This document shows positions 1 to 7,711 of a DNA stretch of 64,000 nucleotides, one piece after another. The stretch comes from Paenibacillus tianjinensis. GTDB taxonomy: Bacteria > Bacillota > Bacilli > Paenibacillales > Paenibacillaceae. Both the position numbers and the translations under genes were made by a program. The DNA lies in the NCBI RefSeq assembly GCF_017086365.1, contig NZ_CP070969.1, positions 806,001 to 870,000 of the forward strand. The letters run 5' to 3'. A model generated the notes under the pieces. The model saw only the letters and a list, made by a program, of their open reading frames with translations. It was not told the origin of the DNA and ran no database searches. The first letter of the stretch is position 1, and each line of letters starts with the position of its first letter.

Positions 1-558
1 CATGAACTGTATTCGTATGTGCCGATGAATGGCGTGAAATTCAATCAGGAGACGGTAGCCGCAGCGCTGGTAAGCGCATTTGAGGTACTTGCCGTTGGCG
101 GTAGGATCATTATCCGGGACGGGATCATGACTGAACCGGAGGCATTGCAGCGGAGAATCCGGTTTCTGGAACAGAGCGGCCTGGCGTGGCTGGAACGGTA
201 TGCCGGGGATTTTGCCGGACGCAAAATCCACTATGAGGTGGTCGGTGAGCAGGAGGTGCTGATGCCTGTTAACGATGCCATGGAATTTCTATATACCTAC
301 ACATGGGGTGAAGAAGCTTACGTCCACGAGGTCCAGGAGCAGTTTGGTTATTTTACACCCGAGCAGTATGTGAAGTTTATCAGGGATCATCTGGGAGAGC
401 AGGCTCAGATTGAAGTGTTCCGCCACTATCTGCAGGAAGGGTATACGCTGGCACTTCAGGAACGGGTCGTTATCATGGATGAGCACGGTAATGAGACGGC
501 TTTGCCGGACAGCACCTGCTTCATGGTAATCCGCAAGGTCGGCAGCGCGGCAAAGTAA
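1..558 (+). CDS. class I SAM-dependent methyltransferase, C-terminal part (partial)
   Basis: The frame is already open at base 1, so the start and probably the SAM-binding Rossmann core lie to the left of the window; the first ATG at 19 is internal. The visible ~185 residues contain the segment AVGGRIIIRDGIM, which fits the late strand of class I methyltransferases (a gly-gly turn before a hydrophobic strand ending in Asp), followed by a helical, acidic tail. The substrate cannot be told from this part. The gene ends just before an intrinsic terminator, so it is the last gene of its transcript. The methyltransferase assignment rests on this one motif and general character, so it is moderate. 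Confidence 0.6.
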   Translation, partial: HELYSYVPMNGVKFNQETVAAALVSAFEVLAVGGRIIIRDGIMTEPEALQRRIRFLEQSGLAWLERYAGDFAGRKIHYEVVGEQEVLMPVNDAMEFLYTYTWGEEAYVHEVQEQFGYFTPEQYVKFIRDHLGEQAQIEVFRHYLQEGYTLALQERVVIMDEHGNETALPDSTCFMVIRKVGSAAK

Positions 559-576
559 GGGATTAACGCCAGTAAG

Positions 577-620
577 GCAAACACCAGCAGCCAAGAAAGG
601 GAGCGGTGTTTGCTTTTTTT
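577..620 (+). terminator. intrinsic terminator after the methyltransferase gene
   Basis: Perfect 9-bp stem GCAAACACC / GGTGTTTGC (577-585 and 605-613) followed by seven T. It separates this transcript from the leftward AraC gene. Confidence 0.85.
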
Positions 621-653
621 GTTAACAGACATAGGTTCCGGGAAATTGCCCTC

Positions 654-1583
654 TCACGGATACAGCTGCCCTTGCCCTGCTCCCTGCATGGCTCCCAGCG
701 CGGCCCCTTTGCGGAACTCCGAGGGTGAGCATTTCATCGCCTTACGGAACACCTTAATGAAATAGCTGACATTGTCGAAGCCGACCGCAAGGGCGATGTC
801 CGATATCTTACGTTCACTCTGCTGCAGCAGTTCAGCCGCCTGGCGGATGCGGTAGGAGTTGATATAATCGACGGGCGTCTTGCGGGTCATAGCTTTGAAG
901 AAGCGGCAGAACTGGCCCTCGCTCATCGGAATCAGCTCTGACAGATCGCGGGTGCGGATCGGCTCCTGATAGTTGTCCTGGATATACAGAATGACCTTTT
1001 TGAGCCGGTTGATCTTGGTCGAATCAGCGCTCTCTGACTGGCTGTGGTTCACGGACCGGTCCGGACTGGCAATCTGCGAGAGCATAATGAGCAACGTTCC
1101 TTTCATAAAGGCTTCGAATCCGGGCATTTTATTAGTATATGCTTCCATCATCCGCTCCAGGTGGTGCAGCAGCTCCTGCTGCCAGGGAACAGCGGGTGTA
1201 ATGTGACGGGGAAAGCTCTGGCGCTTCTCCTGAAGCGGAAGAATCACATTTTGCTGGATCGTATCGTACTGGGCACTGGCCAGAAGGTCGGGGTGGAAGA
1301 CGAGCGCACAGAACCGGCAAGGGCCTTCCTTCAGGACGTAGGCGGCATGAATATCACCGGATTCGATAAAGACGGCTTCACCTGCGCGGAGCGGAAAATA
1401 ATCGGTGTCCACCTGAAAAAGGATCTCTCCCTCCAGCAGCAAAAAGAACTCGGCCTCCTCATGCCAGTGCGTGTCCAGGACATGCGTTCCGGACGGAAGC
1501 TCGATCCAGTAAGCAGCCAGCGGAAACATAACATCACCATGTACTCGGTCTTCTTTGAGCAAACGCTGGGACGTGCGGTCCAT
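654..1583 (-). CDS. AraC/XylS-family transcriptional regulator with N-terminal cupin
   Basis: A 309-residue cytoplasmic regulator. Residues ~20-110 form a cupin-like sugar-sensing domain (HWHEEAEFFLLLEGE, a histidine/glutamate-rich beta strand, then GEAVFIESGDIHA). Residues ~195-295 are the double helix-turn-helix of the AraC family, with the second-helix signature IALAVGFDNVSYFIKVFRK. It is transcribed divergently from the GH31 alpha-xylosidase gene, with about 125 bp of AT-rich DNA between them. The likely role is sugar-responsive control of that glycosidase; the effector is not known. Family assignment is firm, the target is inferred from position. Confidence 0.9.
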   Translation of the reverse strand: MDRTSQRLLKEDRVHGDVMFPLAAYWIELPSGTHVLDTHWHEEAEFFLLLEGEILFQVDTDYFPLRAGEAVFIESGDIHAAYVLKEGPCRFCALVFHPDLLASAQYDTIQQNVILPLQEKRQSFPRHITPAVPWQQELLHHLERMMEAYTNKMPGFEAFMKGTLLIMLSQIASPDRSVNHSQSESADSTKINRLKKVILYIQDNYQEPIRTRDLSELIPMSEGQFCRFFKAMTRKTPVDYINSYRIRQAAELLQQSERKISDIALAVGFDNVSYFIKVFRKAMKCSPSEFRKGAALGAMQGAGQGQLYP

Positions 1584-1640
1584 TTCTAGGCCTCCTTTAG
1601 CTAAAATATCAAAATAGTGTTATAAATGAGCTATATTATA

Positions 1641-1670
1641 TTAGTTTTGTTGTTTTATTATCGTTATAAT
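1641..1670 (+). promoter_or_regulatory. candidate sigma-A promoter for the alpha-xylosidase gene
   Basis: A perfect -10 hexamer TATAAT lies at 1665-1670. The -35 region is weak (TTAGTT at 1641-1646, 18-bp spacing), as expected for a promoter that needs an activator such as the divergent AraC protein. About 40 nt separate the hexamer from the start codon. Confidence 0.45.
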
Positions 1671-1710
1671 GCAACTATAAACACCAAATTGAAAGGTGGC
1701 AAGTGCACAC

Positions 1711-4032
1711 ATGAAATTTACAGACGGCCTCTGGCTGGTTCGTGACGGAATCAACATCAACGGCGCAGTACAAAACTATGTAGTAGAAAAAACATCCGAG
1801 GGTTTGACAGCAGTCACTCAAACAACTCCAATTACAGGACGCGCAGCTACACTGAACTCCACGCTCCTTACCGTTAAATTCCATTCCCCGCTTCCTGGTG
1901 TAGTGGGTGTGAAGATCATTCATAATGACGGCGTGATCGACCGCGGTCCGGCTTTTGAATTGACCAAGGGAACCGGCGACCATGTACAGATTGAAGAAAA
2001 TGAAGCCCAAACCGTGCTGATCAGCGGCGGACTCCGTGTGGTTATCCATAAAGGCACTCAATGGTCCGTGGATTTCTACCGCGGCGACGAGCGCATTACA
2101 GGCAGCGGTTACAAATCGATGGCCTATATCACCGACCAGGACGGCAACACGTTCATGCGTGAAGAGCTGGACATCGGTGTAGGCGAATTCGTGTACGGTC
2201 TGGGCGAGCGCTTCACTGCTTTTGTGAAGAACGGCCAAGTGGTTGATATCTGGAATAAAGACGGCGGCACCAGCTCCGAGCAGGCCTACAAGAACATTCC
2301 GTTCTATGTAACCAGCAAGGGCTACGGCGTATTTGTGAACCAGCCTGAACTGGTTTCGTATGAAATCGCTTCGGAAAAAGTGAAAAAAGCCCAATTCAGC
2401 GTAGCTGGAGAGAGCCTGGAATATTTCGTAATTGAAGGACCTACGATAAAAGAGGTCATCAGCAAATATACTTCGCTTACCGGCAAGCCTGCACTTCCGC
2501 CGGCCTGGACCTTCGGCCTGTGGCTGACCACTTCGTTCACCACTGACTACGATGAAGCAACAGTTAACTCCTTCGTTGAAGGTATGGCTGAACGCGATCT
2601 GCCGCTGCATGTATTCCACTTCGACTGCTTCTGGATGCGTGAATACCAATGGACCGATTTCCAGTGGGACGAGCGCGTCTTCCCGGACCCGGTAGGCATG
2701 CTGAAACGCCTGAAGGAAAAAGGATTGAAAATCTGCGTCTGGATCAACTCCTATATCGGACAGCGTTCACCGCTGTTTGAAGAAGGCAAGAAGAACGGCT
2801 ATCTGCTTAAAAAGGCGAACGGCGACGTATATCAAACCGATCTTTGGCAGGCGGGTATGGGACTCGTAGACTTTACGAACCCAGCTGCTTGTGAATGGTA
2901 TGCAGGATACCTGCGCGGTCTGGTGGATATGGGCGTAGACAGCTTCAAAACAGACTTCGGCGAACGGATTCCGACGGATGTTGTGTACTTCGACGGCTCC
3001 GATCCGCAGAAAATGCATAACTATTACACTCAGCTGTATAACAAAGTGGTCTTTGAAGTATTGGAAGAGAAGCTTGGCAAAAATGAAGCAGCCGTGTTCG
3101 CACGTTCGGCAACAGCCGGCGGGCAGCAGTTCCCTGTACACTGGGGCGGTGACTGCTACGCAGATTACGAGTCTATGGCAGAAAGCCTGCGCGGCGGCTT
3201 GTCCCTCGGTCTGTCCGGCTTCGGGTTCTGGAGCCATGACATCGGCGGCTTCGAAAATACCGCACCGGCGCATGTCTTCAAACGCTGGCTGGCCTTCGGC
3301 CTGCTCTCCAGCCACAGCCGTCTGCACGGCAGCACCTCGTACCGTGTGCCTTGGGCTTACGATGACGAAGCGGTGGATGTTACCCGGTTCTTCACCAAGC
3401 TCAAATGCAGCCTGATGCCTTACCTGTATGATGTAGCCGGCCAGGCGCATGAAGAAGGCTGGGCTTCGATGCGGGCCATGGTCATGGAATTCCCAGAAGA
3501 TCCTACCTGCGAAGTACTGGACCGTCAGTACATGCTTGGTGACAAGCTGCTCGTAGCTCCAATCTTCCAGGAGAACGGCGAAGTGAAATACTACCTGCCG
3601 GCTGGTCGCTGGACTCACCTACTGAATGGTGAAACGGTAGTAGGCGGATCATGGCGCAAAGAAAAACATGACTTCTTCAGCCTTCCGCTGTTCGTACGCC
3701 AGAACTCGCTGCTGGCCACAGGCAGTGTCGACAACCGTCCGGATTATGACTTTGCTGACGGCGTGAAATTCGGCCTGTATTCCCTGGAAGACGGCGCAAC
3801 AACAGCTGCAACGGTCCGCGATATCAAAGGCGCTCCAGAACTGACAGTGACAGCTGAACGCACTGGCAGCACGATTAAGGTAACTGCTGAAGGCAGCGGC
3901 AAGCCGTTCACATTTGCTGTGAAGGATCTCGGCGCTATCGCTTCCGTAGAAGGCGCAGAGCAAGCAGATGAAGCTACAGTACAAGTTAGCGGCGGCAGCA
4001 AGTCCGTATCGTTCACGATTACATTGAAATAA
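1711..4032 (+). CDS. yicI: GH31 alpha-xylosidase (YicI type)
   Basis: Releases alpha-xylosyl residues from the non-reducing end of xyloglucan-type oligosaccharides. The protein is 773 residues, essentially the length of E. coli YicI (772). The nucleophile motif KTDFGERIP places Asp415, and the acid/base motif WGGDCYADYESM places Asp481, both one residue off the YicI positions. An N-terminal beta-sandwich precedes the barrel and a beta-rich C-terminal domain follows. The ATG at 1711 is chosen because AAAGGTGG (1692-1699) lies 11 nt upstream; the in-frame GTG at 1696 falls inside that ribosome site. There is no signal peptide, so the enzyme is cytoplasmic and acts on imported oligosaccharides. 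A terminator follows. Confidence 0.95.
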   Translation: MKFTDGLWLVRDGININGAVQNYVVEKTSEGLTAVTQTTPITGRAATLNSTLLTVKFHSPLPGVVGVKIIHNDGVIDRGPAFELTKGTGDHVQIEENEAQTVLISGGLRVVIHKGTQWSVDFYRGDERITGSGYKSMAYITDQDGNTFMREELDIGVGEFVYGLGERFTAFVKNGQVVDIWNKDGGTSSEQAYKNIPFYVTSKGYGVFVNQPELVSYEIASEKVKKAQFSVAGESLEYFVIEGPTIKEVISKYTSLTGKPALPPAWTFGLWLTTSFTTDYDEATVNSFVEGMAERDLPLHVFHFDCFWMREYQWTDFQWDERVFPDPVGMLKRLKEKGLKICVWINSYIGQRSPLFEEGKKNGYLLKKANGDVYQTDLWQAGMGLVDFTNPAACEWYAGYLRGLVDMGVDSFKTDFGERIPTDVVYFDGSDPQKMHNYYTQLYNKVVFEVLEEKLGKNEAAVFARSATAGGQQFPVHWGGDCYADYESMAESLRGGLSLGLSGFGFWSHDIGGFENTAPAHVFKRWLAFGLLSSHSRLHGSTSYRVPWAYDDEAVDVTRFFTKLKCSLMPYLYDVAGQAHEEGWASMRAMVMEFPEDPTCEVLDRQYMLGDKLLVAPIFQENGEVKYYLPAGRWTHLLNGETVVGGSWRKEKHDFFSLPLFVRQNSLLATGSVDNRPDYDFADGVKFGLYSLEDGATTAATVRDIKGAPELTVTAERTGSTIKVTAEGSGKPFTFAVKDLGAIASVEGAEQADEATVQVSGGSKSVSFTITLK

Positions 4033-4051
4033 GTTATTCCGTGTGTATCAG

Positions 4052-4103
4052 ACTCTCTGATGGCCGGGGACACATTGTCCCTGGCTCATTAGGGAGTTTT
4101 TTT
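4052..4103 (+). terminator. intrinsic terminator after yicI
   Basis: A long hairpin, ACTCTCTGATGGCCGGGGACA pairing with TGTCCCTGGCTCATTAGGGAGT with a few G-T pairs, followed by a T-run of seven. Confidence 0.8.
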
Positions 4104-4261
4104 AGAAAAACAAAGTATCTATATGAATGGCTCAACACTAACATCAGTGCCTGACAGTTGGCGGGAATAATTTTGGAGATATTCCCTTTGGAAACGGGTA
4201 GAGAGAAGATAGCCATATGAATAGTTATATTTTGCGGATCAGGACAGGAGAATTGATTACT

Positions 4262-5437
4262 ATGATTATTAAAGATAACAACGGTGTACTCAGCGAAGCG
4301 GGCTACTCTTCAGCTACGGCGCTGTCCACCGCCGCCAATTATATTATGAATGCACCGGAGACGTTCACCCATACCTACCGGACATACATCCGCCTGCGGG
4401 AAAACGGCAGTTTGACGCTGAAATTCTGGCACAGCAACAGTGTCGATTCCACCTGGGATATGGGGCAGGAAGCAAGCGGCAGCGAACGGGGCGGGGAGTG
4501 GAGCATAGAAGAAGCGTATATCGCTGATGGAGGGCTTGTGCCGGACGGTGCGGTAGCACCGGGCTCGCAGGTTCCGGTTACCTTCGCGGGGGCAAACTCG
4601 AAGGCGGTTGCTCCCGGCGAATGCTTCTGGAGTGACGAAGCCTCACTCGACTTGCCGGAAGGTCATTACCTGGCGTTTACCTGGACCCTTAGAACAGCCG
4701 CGCCGGGCAAGTCCTTCCCGTTCAACGTCGAAGGCATCCTCGTGTCCGCTTATGATGCTGACGGCAATCTGGCCGGGCAGGAATCTGTGGATACCTTTGC
4801 CGAGTCGGACAAGCTGCTGGTTATGCCAGGCTATATCGGATACAAGAAGCAGGTGGCGAAGAAGCTGGTGTTCCTAGGGGACTCGATCACACAGGGAGTC
4901 CGGACGGAGAAGGATGCCTACAGCTATTGGGCGGCGCGGATCGCCGAAGGTCTGGGGACGGATTACGGACTGTGGAATATCGGTTCAGGCTGGGGCAGGG
5001 CTTATGACGTTGCTGCGGACGGGGCGTGGCTGAATAAGGCTAAGCAGGGTGATGAGGTACTGATTGTCCTCGGAGTCAACGATCTGGATATCGGCAAGCG
5101 CAGTGCTGAGGAACTGCTTGGCGATCTGACGAATATTATCGGGAAGATTAAAGAGGCGAACACCAGCACAGACATTATCCTCAGCACCGTACCGCCGTTC
5201 AATTTCACGGAAGAGCGGGAGACCTACTGGCGCATAGTGAATGATACGATTCTCACGAACCCTCCGGCCGGGGTAGACCGGGTATTCGACATCGCTGCGG
5301 TACTGTCTGAACCGGCTCCGGCAGATCATAGAATCAAACCGGAATACATGAGCAACGAGTTTGATCCGCATCCGAACGGGAACGCCGGCAAGGCGGTAGC
5401 AGAAGCTTTTCTGGCTTGGTACGGGGGAAATAGATAA
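4262..5437 (+). CDS. SGNH/GDSL-family hydrolase with N-terminal accessory domain
   Basis: A predicted esterase, possibly acting on acylated or acetylated sugars given its glycosidase neighbours. Residues ~1-195 form a beta-rich accessory domain. The SGNH core then shows block I FLGDSITQG (nucleophile Ser208), block III GVNDL and a C-terminal DPHPNG with His370 as catalytic base. No signal peptide is visible. The start at 4262 is preferred because AGGACAGGAG precedes it by 11 nt; an in-frame ATG at 4217 would add 15 residues but has only a weak ribosome site. The family is clear, the substrate is not. Confidence 0.85.
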   Translation: MIIKDNNGVLSEAGYSSATALSTAANYIMNAPETFTHTYRTYIRLRENGSLTLKFWHSNSVDSTWDMGQEASGSERGGEWSIEEAYIADGGLVPDGAVAPGSQVPVTFAGANSKAVAPGECFWSDEASLDLPEGHYLAFTWTLRTAAPGKSFPFNVEGILVSAYDADGNLAGQESVDTFAESDKLLVMPGYIGYKKQVAKKLVFLGDSITQGVRTEKDAYSYWAARIAEGLGTDYGLWNIGSGWGRAYDVAADGAWLNKAKQGDEVLIVLGVNDLDIGKRSAEELLGDLTNIIGKIKEANTSTDIILSTVPPFNFTEERETYWRIVNDTILTNPPAGVDRVFDIAAVLSEPAPADHRIKPEYMSNEFDPHPNGNAGKAVAEAFLAWYGGNR

Positions 5438-5458
5438 AGAGAACACCACAGGCTTACT

Positions 5459-5500
5459 AGGCATACTATGTAGTACTTTTAACAGAAGGGTAGTGTGCCT
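5459..5500 (+). promoter_or_regulatory. stem-loop enclosing the ribosome site of the 104-residue gene
   Basis: AGGCATACTA (5459-5468) can pair with TAGTGTGCCT (5491-5500) at nine of ten positions plus one wobble-type mismatch. The loop carries AGAAGGG, the ribosome site, and the GTG at 5495 is in the descending arm. There is no T-run, so it is not an intrinsic terminator. It could tune translation; this is inference. Confidence 0.35.
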
Positions 5501-5809
5501 CCAATGGGTATTCAAGCGGGAATGCAGCCGAAGGTGCTGTATCAGGCAGATCAAAATTATGTTCAAACTATGAAATCGGTTAGACATCACTTGCACAGTA
5601 TATGTAGACAACATGTAAACCAATTCGTCCAGGTGCAGACAATTGACGGTCAGGTCGTTACGGGAAGAATTTTGGGCTGTGATAGAGGAATGTTATATAT
5701 GGGCGTGCAGAGTCATGGAGGACAACGCGCATTCTATGGGGGCAGCGATGAAGCGATTCTAGCCCTGGTGCTGTTCGAATTGCTTGTAATCACTTTATTG
5801 TACACGTAA
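5495..5809 (+). CDS. small protein of unknown function, possibly Sm-like
   Basis: A 104-residue protein that I cannot assign to a named family. The middle part (residues ~40-75, FVQVQTIDGQVVTGRILG then GMLYMGV) has the strand-turn-strand pattern of an Sm-like or SH3-like barrel: QTIDG-x-x-x-TGRI resembles the Sm1 motif. The C-terminus (ALVLFELLVITLLYT) is strongly hydrophobic and could be a membrane or interaction helix. GTG 5495 is four nt behind AGAAGGG; ATG 5504 is an alternative start with 13-nt spacing. It is followed by a terminator and by a leftward sporulation peptide gene, so a spore-related role is possible but unproven. Confidence 0.6.
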   Translation: MPPMGIQAGMQPKVLYQADQNYVQTMKSVRHHLHSICRQHVNQFVQVQTIDGQVVTGRILGCDRGMLYMGVQSHGGQRAFYGGSDEAILALVLFELLVITLLYT

Positions 5810-5816
5810 TTCCCAG

Positions 5817-5847
5817 TAGAGCCTGCATTTGCAGGCTCTACTTTTTT
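5817..5847 (+). terminator. intrinsic terminator
   Basis: Perfect stem TAGAGCCTGC / GCAGGCTCTA with a four-base loop and a T-run at 5842-5847. The stem could also end the leftward YjcZ-type gene. Confidence 0.85.
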
Positions 5848-5860
5848 AGGCTAACGATAC

Positions 5861-5956
5861 TTAAAATGTTCTAAGAATGATCACCAGCAGAATATAAAGC
5901 ACCAGGATTGTAGTAGTAGAAGTAATCATACCACCTACGTTTGCGCAACCGCCCAT
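5861..5956 (-). CDS. YjcZ-family sporulation peptide
   Basis: A 31-residue peptide: MGGCANVGG, then a run ITSTTTILVLYILLVIIL forming one membrane helix, ending RTF. The Gly/Cys-rich head and single hydrophobic helix are the signature of the YjcZ/YhdX family of tiny Bacillales sporulation proteins. A strong ribosome site AAGGGGG lies 7 nt before the ATG. A sigma-K-like promoter (5993-6019) sits in front. The gene is too short for most gene callers. Function in the spore is not established. Confidence 0.85.
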   Translation of the reverse strand: MGGCANVGGMITSTTTILVLYILLVIILRTF

Positions 5957-5992
5957 AGCTTTACCCCCTTCGCATTATCATCTTACAGACCC

Positions 5993-6019
5993 ATGATATG
6001 CACCTTCCCCTATTCCTGT
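5993..6019 (-). promoter_or_regulatory. candidate sigma-K promoter for the YjcZ-type gene
   Basis: On the minus strand, AC (6019-6018), a 17-nt spacer, then CATATCAT (6000-5993) fits the AC-N16/17-CATANNNT pattern of sigma-K promoters. It would give a leader of about 30 nt. The motif is short, so the call rests mainly on the neighbouring sporulation gene. Confidence 0.35.
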
Positions 6020-6061
6020 ATGGACAATTGCCCCACTTGAAAATTAAAATCGTATAGCCTG

Positions 6062-7711
6062 TTAAAGCAGGATTTGTGTTCGATAGTCCTTCGGAGAGCT
6101 GCCGACCTGCTTCTTGAACACTTTACTGAAGTACTTCACATCGTGGAAGCCGACCATTTCCGAGATTTGTGACAGCTTGAGGTTCGGATTCTGCAGCAGG
6201 AGCTTAGCTTTATTGATTCTGACGCTGCCGATGTAGTCGGAGAAATTAATGCCGTATTCCTGCTTGAATTTGCGGGAGACGTATTCGCGGCTGACATAGA
6301 ATCTGCCGGCGACCTCCTGCAGCGACAGGTCGGACTGATAGTTCTGCTCGATATATTTGACGATTTCTGTTAGCGGGTTACGTTCCTTGATCTGCCTTGC
6401 CGACAGCTCCTGCGACAGGCGCTGCATCAAGGCGAAGGACCAGTCGCGCCAGGCGAACAGCGAGAAGGAATAGCCATTGGCATAAGGAGCAGGATTGTGC
6501 CGGTCGGCCAGCTCCAGTTCAGCCAGAGCACTGTCGGCTTCCCCGCCCAGCGCTTCGCGTACGAGCCGGGAGCGGAACAGCAGGGCATCGGCTTTCCAGG
6601 AGCCCAGCATTTCCGGCGTTACCACGCCCCCGCGGCTCATCTCATCAATCCAGTGCTGGGCTGCAGCGGACAAGGCCTCTGTATTCCCGCTGATAACGGC
6701 CATCCTCCAGTCCTCCTGGACATGGGCGAAGATTGCCCTGGAGCCGTCGGCTCCGGCTGCTTGTTCAGCCTTGCTATGCTCTCCGGCAGAGGAAGCGAAG
6801 TGGCAATAATCCTCATGCCGGAGCAGATTCCGCCGCATCAGGGCATCCAAAGCTTCCGATCGCTGCTGTGCAAGCTGGCCTGGCAGGCTGCCCGCACTGC
6901 TGATCCCAAAATGCATCCGGAACTGCAGCGTCCGGAAGATACCTTGATTGATCCGGCTGATCAGCTCCAGTACCGGTTCATGGACATCCCATAGCAGGAT
7001 GGCGATTTCCGGAGGCCCTCCCCAGTAGCGGAAAGCAATTCCTTTCTTCTGGGGATGCAAGAACTCATTGCAAATATTGACGATGGCATAATAAAGCAGC
7101 TCGCTGTCTCCGCCGAATCTTTTGAGCAACTGATTATTGCCCGCATCGGTCTGTATTAGAATCAGCCGGGAGGACCCGGCATTACCGGGAATGACGTTCT
7201 CAGCAACAAGCCGTCGGAGCGAGGCCTCAGAAGTAACGGGATCATCAATCAGTGCCGACAGGAGGCGCTCTCCGTAGATCGGTTTGATCTCATTCAGCCG
7301 GATGCTCTGCTGCTGCCGGTGGCTGCGTTCTTCTTCCTCGGAGCGCCAGGAGGCAACCGCCTTGGACACGGCTGTATTGATGGCATCGGCCTCAATGGGC
7401 TTAAGAATATAGTCAATTCCTCCATGCCGGACTGTCTGGCGTACAAATTCAAAATCATTATGTCCGCTGACGACAATAAACTTCGTATTCCCGGCAAACT
7501 CATTCACCCAGGTCATCAGCTCAATGCCGCTCCCCGATTCCATCATCATATCCATGATCACCAGAGCCGGCTTTTGAGCGCGGATCACTTCAATGGCTTC
7601 ATTGCCGTTTCCCGCTTCCAGAATCTCATCGATCTGATGGGCGTCCCAGTCGACCAGCAGCCGGACCGCCTTTCTGACTCTCGCTTCATCATCCACAATC
7701 AGCGCCTTCAT
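6062..7711 (-). CDS. response regulator, receiver plus AraC-type HTH (YesN-like)
   Basis: A 549-residue response regulator. An N-terminal receiver domain begins MKALIVDDEARVRKAV (acidic pocket DDE) with the phospho-acceptor Asp in ALVIMDMMM near residue 55. A poorly conserved middle region of ~250 residues follows, then a C-terminal AraC double HTH (ISEMVGFHDVKYFSKVFKKQ). The ATG overlaps the stop of the upstream kinase gene by 4 bp (ATGA), showing one operon and translational coupling. This YesMN-type pair is divergent from a sugar ABC transporter and probably activates it when the kinase senses the extracellular sugar. Confidence 0.93.
   Translation of the reverse strand: MKALIVDDEARVRKAVRLLVDWDAHQIDEILEAGNGNEAIEVIRAQKPALVIMDMMMESGSGIELMTWVNEFAGNTKFIVVSGHNDFEFVRQTVRHGGIDYILKPIEADAINTAVSKAVASWRSEEEERSHRQQQSIRLNEIKPIYGERLLSALIDDPVTSEASLRRLVAENVIPGNAGSSRLILIQTDAGNNQLLKRFGGDSELLYYAIVNICNEFLHPQKKGIAFRYWGGPPEIAILLWDVHEPVLELISRINQGIFRTLQFRMHFGISSAGSLPGQLAQQRSEALDALMRRNLLRHEDYCHFASSAGEHSKAEQAAGADGSRAIFAHVQEDWRMAVISGNTEALSAAAQHWIDEMSRGGVVTPEMLGSWKADALLFRSRLVREALGGEADSALAELELADRHNPAPYANGYSFSLFAWRDWSFALMQRLSQELSARQIKERNPLTEIVKYIEQNYQSDLSLQEVAGRFYVSREYVSRKFKQEYGINFSDYIGSVRINKAKLLLQNPNLKLSQISEMVGFHDVKYFSKVFKKQVGSSPKDYRTQILL

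Noticed and set aside
1675..2649. 324-codon minus-strand frame antisense to the alpha-xylosidase gene
   Set aside because: The plus strand has a full-length GH31 enzyme with catalytic residues; the antisense frame has no recognisable features.
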